Counted from the first letter of the stretch, positions 36,028 to 45,715 are shown. The stretch is 64,000 bases of DNA from Afipia massiliensis (GCF_001006325.2 NZ_LBIA02000001.1:620001-684000); one strand, 5' to 3'. Translations and numbers: made by a program. The notes: generated by a model not told the origin, from the sequence alone.

Positions 36028-36798
36028 TCAAAATCCGCTGCCAGACAAGAATTCCCGCCGCACCGTACGTGCGATGATCGTGATATCCATCCGCAGCGAC
36101 CATTTCTCGATGTAATCGAGATCATGATCGATCCGTGCAATCGCCAGATTCGGTTCGACCGTGCTGCCTCTGCAGCCACTCACCTGAGCGAGCCCGGTGA
36201 TCCCGGGTCGCGCGGTATGGCGCTGAAAATAGTAAGGGACCAGGTCTTCATAGGGCATGTTGGCCGCGAGCATCCCCGGCACATGAGGGCGCGGCCCGAC
36301 AAGCGACATATCGCCCTTCACCACATTGATTAGTTGCGGAAGCTCATCGAGGCTCGTGCTTCTCAGGATCTGCCCGACACGGGTCACCCTGGAATCACCC
36401 TGAACGGTCTGCTGGATACCCGCGGCATCGCCAAGATTCACATGCATCGAACGGAATTTATAAATCTTGAATAGCTGATTGCGGTATCCATAGCGATACT
36501 GCCGAAAGAATACCGGTCCGCGCGACGTCGCCTTGATCGCAATCGCGATCGCAATCAACAGCGGAGCGAAGAAGAGAAGCGCGAGCGCGGCAGCCGATGT
36601 GTCGAATAGCCGTTTGCTGAATGCAACGGCCGGCTCGGTGTGCGAAATGCGAACGGCGGCGCGAGAGCGATAGGCGTTGCGGCTGCGATAGGGACTGCTG
36701 CTGGCATATTCGACCGGGCGAACCGAGATCAGCCGCGTCCCCTTCCATGGCGTTGCCGAGTTATCCTGAACAAAACGGGTCGTGACTGTCGCGGCCAT
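36028..36798 (-). CDS. ExoY-type undecaprenyl-phosphate sugar phosphotransferase
   Basis: A 256-residue polyprenol-phosphate hexose-1-phosphate transferase that begins the EPS repeat unit by moving a sugar phosphate onto undecaprenyl phosphate. One membrane helix at about residues 70-90 is followed by the catalytic domain: [48 protein letters not shown] and [11 protein letters not shown]. The N-terminal 60 residues are basic and not conserved. There is no WbaP N-terminal membrane domain, so it is the short ExoY/PssA form. It is the first gene of the minus arm and diverges from the plus arm. Confidence 0.95.
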   Translation of the reverse strand: MAATVTTRFVQDNSATPWKGTRLISVRPVEYASSSPYRSRNAYRSRAAVRISHTEPAVAFSKRLFDTSAAALALLFFAPLLIAIAIAIKATSRGPVFFRQYRYGYRNQLFKIYKFRSMHVNLGDAAGIQQTVQGDSRVTRVGQILRSTSLDELPQLINVVKGDMSLVGPRPHVPGMLAANMPYEDLVPYYFQRHTARPGITGLAQVSGCRGSTVEPNLAIARIDHDLDYIEKWSLRMDITIIARTVRREFLSGSGF

Positions 36799-37283
36799 TT
36801 GCTCTTGCTTTCAACTGGACGTCTATCGGAACTCAACACCTGCACTGGATGGCATCGCTCCACACGAATGCTTCGCAGGCGCGAAGCACATGAGGATGAC
36901 GAAGGTGCCAACCTTCAGCGGCGCGAAGGTTTCCTAAAGTTTTGTACGAAATGGGGCGGCAAAACGAAAAATTCGCGCACACGACTCGCGCGCGAGACTC
37001 ATAAAAATTTTGCAACGCGAAAATTTATCGCGCTGCGAAGCGCTTAGAGTGCGATGCCGATTTCTTACGCTGCAATTTCGTTGACACTGCCATGCACAAT
37101 CAACGACGTGGACAAGATTCAAGAATGGAGTCGATTATCGAATTAAACAGGCGCAATGTCGCACCCGCGTCATGCGCGAGCAGCCGCGCCGATACTTTGT
37201 GCAAATTCGTTCACTAAAAACTAAAAGAGACTCCTTAGACTCCTCTCGGGGAAGATGGATTTAGCTCACAGCGAGCCCGCAAG
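36799..37283. other. AT-rich divergent control region of the EPS locus
   Basis: A 485-base gap between the two arms of the EPS locus. It is visibly richer in A and T than the genes around it. It includes an inverted repeat AAAATTTT (37004-37011) facing AAAATTT (37020-37026), and runs of A such as CTAAAAACTAAAAG just upstream of 37284. I can identify no certain -35/-10 pair and no protein frame with support. Its AT-rich, A-tract character would suit binding of a MucR/Ros or H-NS-like regulator, which is inference. Confidence 0.55.
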
Positions 37284-37499
37284 ATGATTGTCCAGCTACG
37301 GAAGATCGAGACAACGAGCGGCGACTCACCTGTGTCGTCTGCGCCTTCAGCGGAACCAGCGATGATCGCTGACCAAATGAACGCGGCCTCGCTGGCGCCC
37401 CCTGTGAAGCCGAATCGCCGGCTGAGAAACTGGATCATTCTCGCCAATGTCGCCGCCTGGGCGCTCATTATACTGGCGATCCGGTTGATTTTCTTTTGA
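37284..37499 (+). CDS. Small membrane protein
   Basis: A 71-residue frame with a disordered Ser/Pro/Ala N-terminal half and one clear membrane helix at residues about 49-69 (WIILANVAAWALIILAIRLIF), ending FF. The layout of a short tail-anchored peptide is common in EPS loci. I do not recognise a family. No good ribosome-binding site is visible, so it may be a chance frame; its direction, its place at the start of the plus arm and its strong hydrophobic end favour coding. Confidence 0.5.
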   Translation: MIVQLRKIETTSGDSPVSSAPSAEPAMIADQMNAASLAPPVKPNRRLRNWIILANVAAWALIILAIRLIFF

Positions 37500-37575
37500 G
37501 TTCCTCCGACAAGCATCTGTCATCACGCGTTCATCCATTTGACCGCGGAACCGTTCAAGACCAAACTTCCTGACG

Positions 37576-38322
37576 ATGCGATCCCGCACTGCCCACCATG
37601 ACTCGCGAGCGATCGACGCCGCCGTGCCTCCGAACACGCGCGTCTACGCCGTGGGCGATATTCATGGACGCTCGGACCTGCTGGCGGAGACGATCGCGCG
37701 CATCGATGACGATGCCCGTCGGCGGCCCGTCGAGCACGTTGTCGAGGTGTATCTCGGCGACTATATCGATCGCGGGCCCGATTCGAGCGGCGTACTCGAT
37801 CTTCTCGCAGTTCGCCTTGTGCGTCGGCACGCCATTTGCTTGCGCGGTAATCACGAGGCAATCCTCGAGAGATTCCTCCGGCAGGACGCGGATGCTCTTT
37901 ATCATTGGTCAAAGCTCGGCGGTCTTCAGACACTTGCCTCGTACGGCGTCGTTCCGCGCTCGCGATCTGGATTTGAAACGCCATCCGCGATTCGACGATC
38001 GCTGATGGAGCTCTTTCCTCGCGAACACGAATTGTTCTTGCAATGTCTCCGCAACAGTTTCGTTTGTGGAGATTTTTTGTTCGTCCACGCGGGAATAAAG
38101 CCAGGCGTTCCCATGAACCTGCAAGATCCAGAGGATCTGTACTGGATTCGGGACGAGTTCCTGAACTCGGAAATCAATCATGGCAAGGTGATTGTGCACG
38201 GCCATACTCCGGTCGATCATCCCGACATCAGGCAGAACCGAATCAACATCGACACCGGTGCTTGGCGGACGGGAGTCCTGACGTGCATCGCGATCGAGGG
38301 CGCGAGCGTTCTGGTGCTTTAG
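37576..38322 (+). CDS. Serine/threonine-type metallophosphatase
   Basis: A 248-residue PPP-family phosphatase with all the metal and phosphate motifs: GDIHGRSDLL near residue 27, GDYIDRGP near residue 60, LRGNHEAIL near residue 92, VHAG, and a late VHGHTPV. Proteins of this type dephosphorylate Ser/Thr residues, or diadenosine tetraphosphate (ApaH-like). It lies in the EPS locus 212 bases before the Wza gene, with a tyrosine kinase further on, while no low-molecular-weight tyrosine phosphatase (Wzb) or PHP-type CpsB is found. A role in dephosphorylating the kinase or another EPS protein is possible but unproved. Confidence 0.9.
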   Translation: MRSRTAHHDSRAIDAAVPPNTRVYAVGDIHGRSDLLAETIARIDDDARRRPVEHVVEVYLGDYIDRGPDSSGVLDLLAVRLVRRHAICLRGNHEAILERFLRQDADALYHWSKLGGLQTLASYGVVPRSRSGFETPSAIRRSLMELFPREHELFLQCLRNSFVCGDFLFVHAGIKPGVPMNLQDPEDLYWIRDEFLNSEINHGKVIVHGHTPVDHPDIRQNRINIDTGAWRTGVLTCIAIEGASVLVL

Positions 38323-38534
38323 AACTCAGCATCGTGCATAGCAGACGCGCACAAGAAGCGAGTCGATCACCAGTCGCGTTTGCCACAATCAATAACGAGA
38401 ACAATCCAGCGACACATTGGAACACGGCATCACATTCTTTCGCCGTTTTTTTCTCGACTATCACTCGGGTCGCGTCATGGATCACGTTCGATCCAATTGA
38501 TGCGTGCAAATCATGTGCCGAGTGGGGTTGAGTC

Positions 38535-39119
38535 ATGCCGAAATTGTTCACGCGCATCGCGCGCCTGCTTCTTGTTGCCGTTATGGCAACGTGCAGTGTC
38601 AGCATCTTCATCGACACGAACGCCGTCGCTCAGCAAAAGCATTCGTCTCCGTCCAATTCCGGAACATATGTGCTCGGGCCGACCGACAAGGTTCGCGTCA
38701 AGGTTTACGGTGAGCCCGACGTTGCGGGCGAATATGAAGTCGATAGCGGCGGCTATGTTTCAATTCCGCTCGCGGGCCGCATCAAGGCGGCCGGATCGAC
38801 CACACACCAGCTAGAACGCTCCATAACTGCCGCATTATCCAAGGGAATCGTTCGCGATCCGCGCGTCAACGTGGAGATCGCGCTCTATCGGCCGTTCTAC
38901 ATTCTTGGCGAGGTGAAGAAGAGTGGAGAATATCCGTATCGCGTCGGCATGACCGTTCTCGATGCGATCGCAAGCGCAGGCGGTTTCACCTATCGCGCCA
39001 ATGAAAGCAAGGTGTACTTGCGGCGCGCGGGCGGCGCTGGCGAAGAGATCTATCCGCTGGACGCGCCCGTGCTGATTTACCCCGGCGACAACATCCGCGT
39101 TCCAGAACGTTTCTTCTGA
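38535..39119 (+). CDS. Polysaccharide export protein (Wza/ExoF-like)
   Basis: A 194-residue periplasmic or outer-membrane protein. The signal peptide runs to about residue 33 (TNAVAQ). The Poly_export domain follows (YVLGPTDKVRVKVYGEPDVAGEYEVDSGGYVSIPLAGRI) at residues about 44-130, then one SLBB domain (FYILGEVKKSGEYPYRVGMTVLDAIASAGG). The size is near half that of E. coli Wza, and there is no clear lipobox or C-terminal transmembrane helix, as in the short ExoF/RkpU forms. It would form the exit pore or gate, working with the tyrosine kinase at 40868. Confidence 0.93.
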   Translation: MPKLFTRIARLLLVAVMATCSVSIFIDTNAVAQQKHSSPSNSGTYVLGPTDKVRVKVYGEPDVAGEYEVDSGGYVSIPLAGRIKAAGSTTHQLERSITAALSKGIVRDPRVNVEIALYRPFYILGEVKKSGEYPYRVGMTVLDAIASAGGFTYRANESKVYLRRAGGAGEEIYPLDAPVLIYPGDNIRVPERFF

Positions 39120-39453
39120 CGCGTCATCCAGATTTCATATTTTCAAGTTCCACATCACGACGATTCGCAAAATGGTTTTGCTGTGTCGTACAAATGCGCG
39201 TCGCCATAGTGCGGTCTCTTTGCAATGCAAATTTTTCTGCACTGCAGAACGATATTCGATGTTTCGCGTTGAGATGCGCAGAAAGCGTTTCTCATGTGCC
39301 GTGGAAAGAATATTCGTGACGACATCGATGTCGTGAATCGATTCCGTCATGACGTTTCTTTGGGCGAAGGCACGATGATTTTCTGGGCTACTCCGAGACA
39401 TCCGATACCGGCGACCTCCGCCGGGAGTGCAAGTTTCCCTAACGGGATAATCA
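39120..39453. promoter_or_regulatory. Intergenic region with a 16-base palindrome
   Basis: A 334-base gap inside the EPS plus arm. It is AT-rich at its left side and contains the perfect 16-base palindrome ACGACATCGATGTCGT at 39319-39334. No stem with a T-run is seen and no protein frame is convincing. A promoter for the barrel-kinase-polymerase group probably lies here, and the palindrome may be its operator. Confidence 0.5.
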
Positions 39454-40887
39454 ATGAAGAGTTCTGTTGCGTTGATAGTGTTGGAAGAAATCGGAAGCCG
39501 CAAACGAGCGTCCCTGACGCTGCCGCGACGTGGATCGAAGTTTGCAAGGCTGGGAAAGGCACAGTTGCCGGCGACCGCTCTCATACTTGGTCTCGCGGCG
39601 CCGTCGAATGCACAGGTGATACCGTCGACCACTGAACAACTTTCTGCACCCTGGAATGCACAACGGGTTTTCGAGCCGTCAACGTTGCCCGATTTGGCAG
39701 ATCCGGAGACACGCAACGAGATCCAACCCGAGGATATGCCGGTGAGGAAACGACAACAGCCGGGATACGAACCAGTCGGAATCCGGGCAGGTTCCTGGAT
39801 GTTCAGCCCCAAGCTGATGTCCGGCGCCCTTTACGACAGCAATGTCTTCTCCTCGAATACCACGAAGCGCTCGGATATCGCCGCCGTGGTCGAACCATCG
39901 CTGCGCGCCCACACGTTATGGGAACGGCACGGCCTCGACCTGAAGCTGGACGCCCAGTCGACTATATATAATGAGAACTCCAGTCTTGATCAGACCAATG
40001 CCCGCCTGAGAGGCAACGGCTGGTTCGATATCGCGCACGATCTTGCCGTTCTTGCCAATGTCCAAATCGCTCATCTCAACGAAGGCGTTGGAACGCTCAG
40101 TTCACCGGTGAACGCGATTTCGCCGACTCCTTACGATCTGTTCTCCGGCGATCTGACCGTTCGCAAGGAATTCAATCGCCTGACCACGTCGGTCGGCATG
40201 CGTGTCGATTCCTATGATTTCGGACAAACGCGAGCGCAGGACGGCTCAATCATCAATCAGGACGGCCGCGACGGTCAAATTTATTCGCTGCACAGCCGCG
40301 TCGACTATGCGTTCTCGCCCGTTCTGGGGTGGTTCGCCGGCGTCGAGGGCAATCAACGCAACATCCGCGGAACGCCTGCTCAAACGCTCGACTCTCAGGG
40401 ATACCGTGCTCTGTCCGGCTTCACGGTCGGGTTTGGCAATCTGCTGAGTGGCGAATTCGGCGCGGGTTACGCCCAGCAACGCTTCGATGCGGCCTCCATT
40501 GGTACTATCGAAGGTCCCGCCTACCGCGCGATGCTGACCTGGCGCCCTACCCGTATGCTCGACGTCCACTTCAAGGCGGAACAGATCGTCACGCAAACAT
40601 CGGACACGAGCTCAACCGGCGTGCTCGCAAACGCGTTCCAGCTCGGTGTCGACTACGAACTGCGGCGCAACGTGATCGTGTCGCTTGCGGGCGGTTATGA
40701 AAACGATCGCTTTTTCGGACAGCAGCGCAAGGACAAGGTCACGACGTCTGACGCGCGGATCAAATACTTGATGAATCGATACGGCTCCATTTCCGTTTTC
40801 CATCGATACACCGACCGTAACAGCGATAGTCCCGCCTTCAGCTTCGACAAACATCAGGTAGGAATCAATGTTACAGCGCAGTTCTGA
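39454..40887 (+). CDS. Outer-membrane beta-barrel protein (EPS-linked, BBP2 type)
   Basis: A 477-residue protein with a long N-terminal export signal ending near SNAQV (residue 54) and then a beta-rich body with alternating polar and aromatic residues, including SGALYDSNVFSSNTTKRSD, typical for the BBP2 or VpsM-like barrel proteins of polysaccharide loci. The last residue is Phe, as expected for insertion by the BAM machine. Its stop overlaps the start of the kinase gene by 20 bases, so the two are coupled. It is a candidate export channel or secretion partner to the small Wza-like protein. The N-terminus is unusually long, and no internal ATG would shorten it. Confidence 0.82.
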   Translation: MKSSVALIVLEEIGSRKRASLTLPRRGSKFARLGKAQLPATALILGLAAPSNAQVIPSTTEQLSAPWNAQRVFEPSTLPDLADPETRNEIQPEDMPVRKRQQPGYEPVGIRAGSWMFSPKLMSGALYDSNVFSSNTTKRSDIAAVVEPSLRAHTLWERHGLDLKLDAQSTIYNENSSLDQTNARLRGNGWFDIAHDLAVLANVQIAHLNEGVGTLSSPVNAISPTPYDLFSGDLTVRKEFNRLTTSVGMRVDSYDFGQTRAQDGSIINQDGRDGQIYSLHSRVDYAFSPVLGWFAGVEGNQRNIRGTPAQTLDSQGYRALSGFTVGFGNLLSGEFGAGYAQQRFDAASIGTIEGPAYRAMLTWRPTRMLDVHFKAEQIVTQTSDTSSTGVLANAFQLGVDYELRRNVIVSLAGGYENDRFFGQQRKDKVTTSDARIKYLMNRYGSISVFHRYTDRNSDSPAFSFDKHQVGINVTAQF

Positions 40888-43180
40888 CTACGAGCTTCAG
40901 GCCCTGGATGGGCCTGCCGGCGCTGCAACGGGGCGATGGCAGCAGCCCACCGTCGATTTGCGCGAGATGGCGCGCATCCTGCGCCGGCGCTGGAGGATGG
41001 TTGCCGCCGCGCCGTTGTCTCTGATTGTGCTTGCGCTGATGTATCTCACCGCCGTCAGCACTCTATATACGGCGACGTCCACCGTTCTTGTGGACCCTCG
41101 CCGCGCCAACGTGGTGGACACCAGCCAGACGGTGCTGTCGAATTTCGGCACCGACGACGCCACCATCGAGAGCCAGGCGCTGCTGATTCAGTCCGTCGCG
41201 ATCCTGCAGCGCGTGGTGGACAAGCTTAAGCTGACAGCCGATCCCGAATTCAGGCCGAAGCCGGGCTTGCTCGACCCTGTCAGGCGATTGTTCAGCAGCA
41301 GCGGCCCTGCCTCCGGGGCAAGCCCAGAGGATGCCGCGAAGGCAAGATCCGTCGAGATTCTGCAGAGACGGATGAAGGTGACCCGGCAAGGCACCACCTT
41401 CCTCGTGGATATCAGCGTCAGTTCTGAGGAGCCCCGAAAGTCCGCCGCCATCGCCAACGCGATCGCCGAAAGCTACTTCGAGGAACAGGTCCGCGCCAAA
41501 TACGACGCGACGAAGATTGCCGCGAGCTGGCTCAATGGCCAGATCGAAGGATTGAAAACGCGAGTCGTCGCGTCGGAGCAGGCGGTTGAGGATTTCCGTG
41601 CCGCCAACAATCTCTCCGTGGCGCAAGGCGTCACGGTGAACGATCAGCAGATCACGGATCTCAACAACAAACTGATTGCTGCCCGCGCGCAGACCGCCGA
41701 AGCGCGCGCAAAGTACGATCAGGTGCAGCGGCTTGCCAAATCCGGGAGCGACCCCGGCGGCATCAACGCCGCCATCACCTCGGAGATGATCACCAAGCTG
41801 CGAACGCAGTATGCCGACATCGCAAAGAACGAAGCCGACCTTTCGAGCAAGTACGGCACGCGCCACCCCCTCGTTGCCAATGTGCGGGCGCAGTTGAAGG
41901 ACACCCAGCGCCTCATCGACGAGGAAATCCGCCGCATTCTCGACAGCACGCAGCATGACTACGACGTCGCCAAGTCTCGCGAAGCATCGTTGCAGCAGAG
42001 CCTCGATCAGGTTCGGGGCGTGTCGAGTTCCTCCGGGCAAGCTTTGGTCCGGCTTCACGAGTTGCAACGCGAGGCCGAGGCCAACCGAACGCTCTATGAA
42101 TCCTATCTGGCCCGATACAAGGAGACGTCCGCGCAGGAAAGTCTCGAAATGCCTGACTCCCGCGTGGTGACGAAGGCGAGCATCCCGATCAGGCCTTCTT
42201 CGCCCAAGAGCATGCTGATTCTTGGCCTGGCCCTGATGATCGGAGTTGGCGGTGGGTGTATTGTCGCATTCCTTGCCGATTACCTCGACGGCCGCATCAA
42301 AACGCTTGAGCAGGCGGAATCGGTTTCCGGTGTTCCGGCACTCGCCGCGGTTCCGTTGATCGGTACGCGCGAACTTGCTGCCCGCGCAAAACGCGGAAGG
42401 GACGAACTCGGTCGCTACGATCCGCGGACAGTGCGACTGTTGCCGCCCGCGCTGCAGCCGCCCTTGATGCGCTATGCCATCGACGAACCGGGCACCTTCT
42501 TCGCGGAGGCGATCCGCGCCGTTCGCCTCGCGATTCAGCGCACAATGCGGATCCAGCCGCTAAAGGTCGTGCTGGTGACATCGGCGCTCGATAACGAGGG
42601 CAAGACAACGCTTGCCGCAAATCTAGCCCTGTCGCTGGCAACGCTCGGCATCAAGACTCTTCTGATCGATGGAGATCTTCGCAATCCCCAATTGACGCGC
42701 GCGCTTTCGCCGCACGCCAACGCGGGATTGATGGAGGTCGCGACGGGCGAGGTCTCGCTGGACCGAGCCATCCTGCTGGACCGGAGCTCCGGTCTTTCGA
42801 TCCTGCCATCACCGGCTGTGAAGGACGTCGATGTCATCACCGAGCTGATGTTCTCCGAACGGATCGTCGACATTCTCGATCATCTGCGCCAGCACTATGA
42901 GCTGATCATCATCGACTCACCGCCGCTGGTGCCACTGGTTGACGGCCGCGCGCTGGCCGAAATTTCCGATCGCATTATTCTTGCCATGGGATGGGATCAA
43001 ACTCCTCAGGAGGTCATCACGCACACCGTCAATCTGCTGTCTCCTGTCTATGACAAAATTCTGGGCACGGTGTTGACGCGAGTCGATCTCAGCCGGCTGA
43101 GATTCTACGACTACTATCGCAGTTCGGCGTATCTCAAGCCGTACGGAAGCGTCGCGCTGAAGCCCGGACCTGCGGAATGA
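40868..43180 (+). CDS. Polysaccharide co-polymerase with tyrosine autokinase (Wzc/ExoP type)
   Basis: A 770-residue protein controlling polymer length and export. Residues about 44-64 and 446-468 are the two membrane helices, with a Wzz periplasmic coil domain between. The cytoplasmic BY-kinase follows: Walker A near residues 570-582 (SALDNEGKTTLAANLA), Walker A' LLIDGDLRNP and Walker B-like IIIDSPPLVP. The C-terminus is Tyr-rich (FYDYYRSSAYLKPYG), the place where autophosphorylation occurs in this family. The start lies 20 bases inside the barrel gene. Its stop overlaps the polymerase start in ATGA. Confidence 0.95.
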   Translation: MLQRSSDYELQALDGPAGAATGRWQQPTVDLREMARILRRRWRMVAAAPLSLIVLALMYLTAVSTLYTATSTVLVDPRRANVVDTSQTVLSNFGTDDATIESQALLIQSVAILQRVVDKLKLTADPEFRPKPGLLDPVRRLFSSSGPASGASPEDAAKARSVEILQRRMKVTRQGTTFLVDISVSSEEPRKSAAIANAIAESYFEEQVRAKYDATKIAASWLNGQIEGLKTRVVASEQAVEDFRAANNLSVAQGVTVNDQQITDLNNKLIAARAQTAEARAKYDQVQRLAKSGSDPGGINAAITSEMITKLRTQYADIAKNEADLSSKYGTRHPLVANVRAQLKDTQRLIDEEIRRILDSTQHDYDVAKSREASLQQSLDQVRGVSSSSGQALVRLHELQREAEANRTLYESYLARYKETSAQESLEMPDSRVVTKASIPIRPSSPKSMLILGLALMIGVGGGCIVAFLADYLDGRIKTLEQAESVSGVPALAAVPLIGTRELAARAKRGRDELGRYDPRTVRLLPPALQPPLMRYAIDEPGTFFAEAIRAVRLAIQRTMRIQPLKVVLVTSALDNEGKTTLAANLALSLATLGIKTLLIDGDLRNPQLTRALSPHANAGLMEVATGEVSLDRAILLDRSSGLSILPSPAVKDVDVITELMFSERIVDILDHLRQHYELIIIDSPPLVPLVDGRALAEISDRIILAMGWDQTPQEVITHTVNLLSPVYDKILGTVLTRVDLSRLRFYDYYRSSAYLKPYGSVALKPGPAE

Positions 43181-44598
43181 AAGCGCGCGAACCGATGGCT
43201 CGGATCGCAACCGCGATTCCAGTGAACGGCCCGTACCCACCGTACCGCGGCGGGGCAACCGTCAGAGCCGGCTTCCCGCGATCGCCTTCCGCGCCGGGCC
43301 GCGACACCGCGATAGCCGGCTGGGTCGCAGACCGCATGATTATCCTGGTGATGCTGCTTGCGGTAACCGCGACATTCACGTTGTCGTCGGCGATGCTGAC
43401 CAACTGGAAGATTCACTACCTGACCGCGGGCGGTGGCTTCTACGAGAAATTTCACCCGGCGACCGGTTTGACATTTCTTGCCTTCGGGCTTCTGCTGTTG
43501 CGTCACGGCGATCCGGTCGGCGAAATCGACCGCATGTTCTCCCGGTCGAAACTCATCCTGCTCTATCTCGGATGCTGGTCATTCCTGCTCGTTCAGATGT
43601 TCGTGTTGAATCGCCCGTTCACCGTCATCATCGACACCTTCCTTCTTCCGGTCGTGTTGTGCCTCGTGATCTGGCATCTCTCGCCGATGCAGCGGAAACC
43701 GCTGGTTTGGGCGACGCATCTCACGATCCTGCTGAACGTATGCCTCGGCTACTACGAGTACTTTTCCGGCCACCGGTTGATCCCCCTGACGCTCGGCGAC
43801 GTGCTGGTGGTTGGGGAATGGCGTGCCTCGGCGTTGCTCGGACACCCGCTGACCGCGTCGGGGCTTGTTGGCGGGTACATTCTCGCGCTGGTTCTTCGCC
43901 CTGCCCTTTGCCCCATCCCCATGCTTCGCACGTCGCTCATTGCATTCTGTCTCGGGTCACTGATGGCATTCGGCGGCCGAACCGCCCTGGTCACGGTCCT
44001 GCTGGTGCTGGGCTGTGTCGCAGCACGGGAGGTTTGGCTGATCCTGCGCGGAAAGCGGGTTTCGCTTCCAACGGTGATCGCTACCCTCTGTCTGCTGTTT
44101 GTCGCGGCCGCGGGGATCTTCGCAGCATTCGATCTCGGCATTTTTGACAAGATGCTGCTGCGATTTTCATCGGACAAAGGCAGCGCCCTCGCGCGCTTTG
44201 CGACATTCAACCTGTTGTCCCATTTCGACTGGCATGAGCTGATACTGGGGCCGAATCCTACCCGTGTGAATGCGTTGCAAGCACAGCTCGGCCTCAACTA
44301 TGGAATCGAAAACTTCTGGATTTCCTGCATCGTTCAATTCGGCCTCATTCACACCATTCTGCTGACGATTGGCCTGATCGCCCTCTTTGTGGAAATTATC
44401 AGACGCGCGCACCCCGCAGTGTGGGCAATCGTCCTGCTGATACTGGTGATCGCGGCGAGCTCCGTCAGTTTCTCGTCCAAGAACATCCAGCTTGCCCAAT
44501 TCATCATCCTCATCACGCTGCTGCTGCCGCGTGATCCATCCGGCGCCACACCGGCGTTGCGGACCGCTTCCGACAAGCCAATCCGGATTCAGCGATGA
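43177..44598 (+). CDS. O-antigen ligase / Wzy-like polymerase
   Basis: A 473-residue inner-membrane protein. After a hydrophilic, Pro/Arg-rich N-terminus of about 50 residues it has 10 or more membrane helices in two groups, with a long hydrophilic loop after residue 310 (KMLLRFSSDKGSALARFATFNLLSHFDWHELILGPNP) that fits the O-antigen ligase (Wzy_C) signature. Its start overlaps the kinase stop in ATGA, so they are coupled. In this locus it is the best candidate for the polymerase joining repeat units. Confidence 0.88.
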   Translation: MKAREPMARIATAIPVNGPYPPYRGGATVRAGFPRSPSAPGRDTAIAGWVADRMIILVMLLAVTATFTLSSAMLTNWKIHYLTAGGGFYEKFHPATGLTFLAFGLLLLRHGDPVGEIDRMFSRSKLILLYLGCWSFLLVQMFVLNRPFTVIIDTFLLPVVLCLVIWHLSPMQRKPLVWATHLTILLNVCLGYYEYFSGHRLIPLTLGDVLVVGEWRASALLGHPLTASGLVGGYILALVLRPALCPIPMLRTSLIAFCLGSLMAFGGRTALVTVLLVLGCVAAREVWLILRGKRVSLPTVIATLCLLFVAAAGIFAAFDLGIFDKMLLRFSSDKGSALARFATFNLLSHFDWHELILGPNPTRVNALQAQLGLNYGIENFWISCIVQFGLIHTILLTIGLIALFVEIIRRAHPAVWAIVLLILVIAASSVSFSSKNIQLAQFIILITLLLPRDPSGATPALRTASDKPIRIQR

Positions 44599-44617
44599 AC
44601 TTTGAGATCGGACTCAC

Positions 44618-45715
44618 ATGACCGTTTATGTCGATCACACCCATCTCGGACGTCACGTCACCGGCCTCGAGCGTATCACGCTTGAGTTGTTCTCTCCGAA
44701 GGCGCTTGCGCCGCTCGAGGTCGCTCCTGTAATGGCACATGGCACCGGGCGGATGATCGCCACGCAGACATTCGGACTGCCGTTGCGGCTGACGGATCCG
44801 TCATCGATCCTGCTGTGTCCCGGCTTTCCGCCCAGCCCGCTGTTGCGGCCGTTCGCGGCACGCGTCATTCCCTACATTCACGACATTTTTCTGCTGTCCC
44901 GCCGCGCCGACCTCAACACGCGCGCACGGCTTTACATGGCGCCCTCCTTCAGGCTCGCGGTGCGGAGTTATCCTCGCTTTCTCGTCAATTCCGCCGACAC
45001 GAAGCGCAAGCTCGCCGCGCACTGCCGGCCCGATGCCGAGATAACGCTCTATCGCCCGCCGGTCCGTAATGTGTTCGATTTGCATGCGGATGGCCGCACC
45101 GAAAAAGCCGGCGGATCGTCACCGTTTCGTCTCGTCGCGCTCGGCACTGTGGAGCCGCGCAAGAATTTCGTGGCTGCGGCCAAGATTCTCGCAGCATTAC
45201 GTGGGCGAGGCTTTGGCGACGCCACGCTAGAAATTGTGGGACGGCGCGGCTGGGGAGACGATTGGGTTGTCCTGGCGCGCAGCCCCGGCGTGATCCTGCA
45301 CGGATACCAGTCGGGTGATCGGGTCCGCCAGATTCTCCAGAGCGCGGACGCCTTCATCTGCACGTCTCACGAGGAAGGCCTTGGACTACCGTTGCTGGAA
45401 GCTCAGTATGCAGGTCTTCCCATCATAGCGCCCGATGCGGCTATTTTTCACGAGGTGCTTGATCGATCCGGCATCTTCATCGATCCCAGCGATCCCGCTG
45501 CCGCCGCCGGCACAATCACCGCGGCTTTGTCCGAACCGGAATGGCGGACGTCGTTTGCTGCACGCGGTGCAGAAAATCTGGCGCGCTGGAATGCGCTGGC
45601 GTCAGCCGATCGGGGCGCGGTGATCGACCTGATTGCAACGCTGTCCCAACGACGAATACGCACAGCCCGGACGCCCGCGTCTCACGATCCCAAAGGTCGA
45701 GGCATCACACCCTGA
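44618..45715 (+). CDS. Glycosyltransferase family 1/4
   Basis: A 365-residue GT-B glycosyltransferase. The C-terminal nucleotide-sugar domain is clear: LVALGTVEPRKNFVAAAKILAAL near residue 168, LEIVGRRGWGDDW near residue 200, and HEEGLGLPLLEAQYAGLPIIAPD near residue 250, with the E-x7-E motif in the last. The N-terminal acceptor domain is not typical. It adds one sugar to the repeat unit on the cytoplasmic side. Which sugar cannot be told. The start has a GAGATCGG upstream. Confidence 0.9.
   Translation: MTVYVDHTHLGRHVTGLERITLELFSPKALAPLEVAPVMAHGTGRMIATQTFGLPLRLTDPSSILLCPGFPPSPLLRPFAARVIPYIHDIFLLSRRADLNTRARLYMAPSFRLAVRSYPRFLVNSADTKRKLAAHCRPDAEITLYRPPVRNVFDLHADGRTEKAGGSSPFRLVALGTVEPRKNFVAAAKILAALRGRGFGDATLEIVGRRGWGDDWVVLARSPGVILHGYQSGDRVRQILQSADAFICTSHEEGLGLPLLEAQYAGLPIIAPDAAIFHEVLDRSGIFIDPSDPAAAAGTITAALSEPEWRTSFAARGAENLARWNALASADRGAVIDLIATLSQRRIRTARTPASHDPKGRGITP

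Noticed and set aside
39135-39812. Minus-strand frame over the EPS gap and barrel gene
   Set aside because: Its sequence has no domain or signal and it crosses a clear barrel gene.
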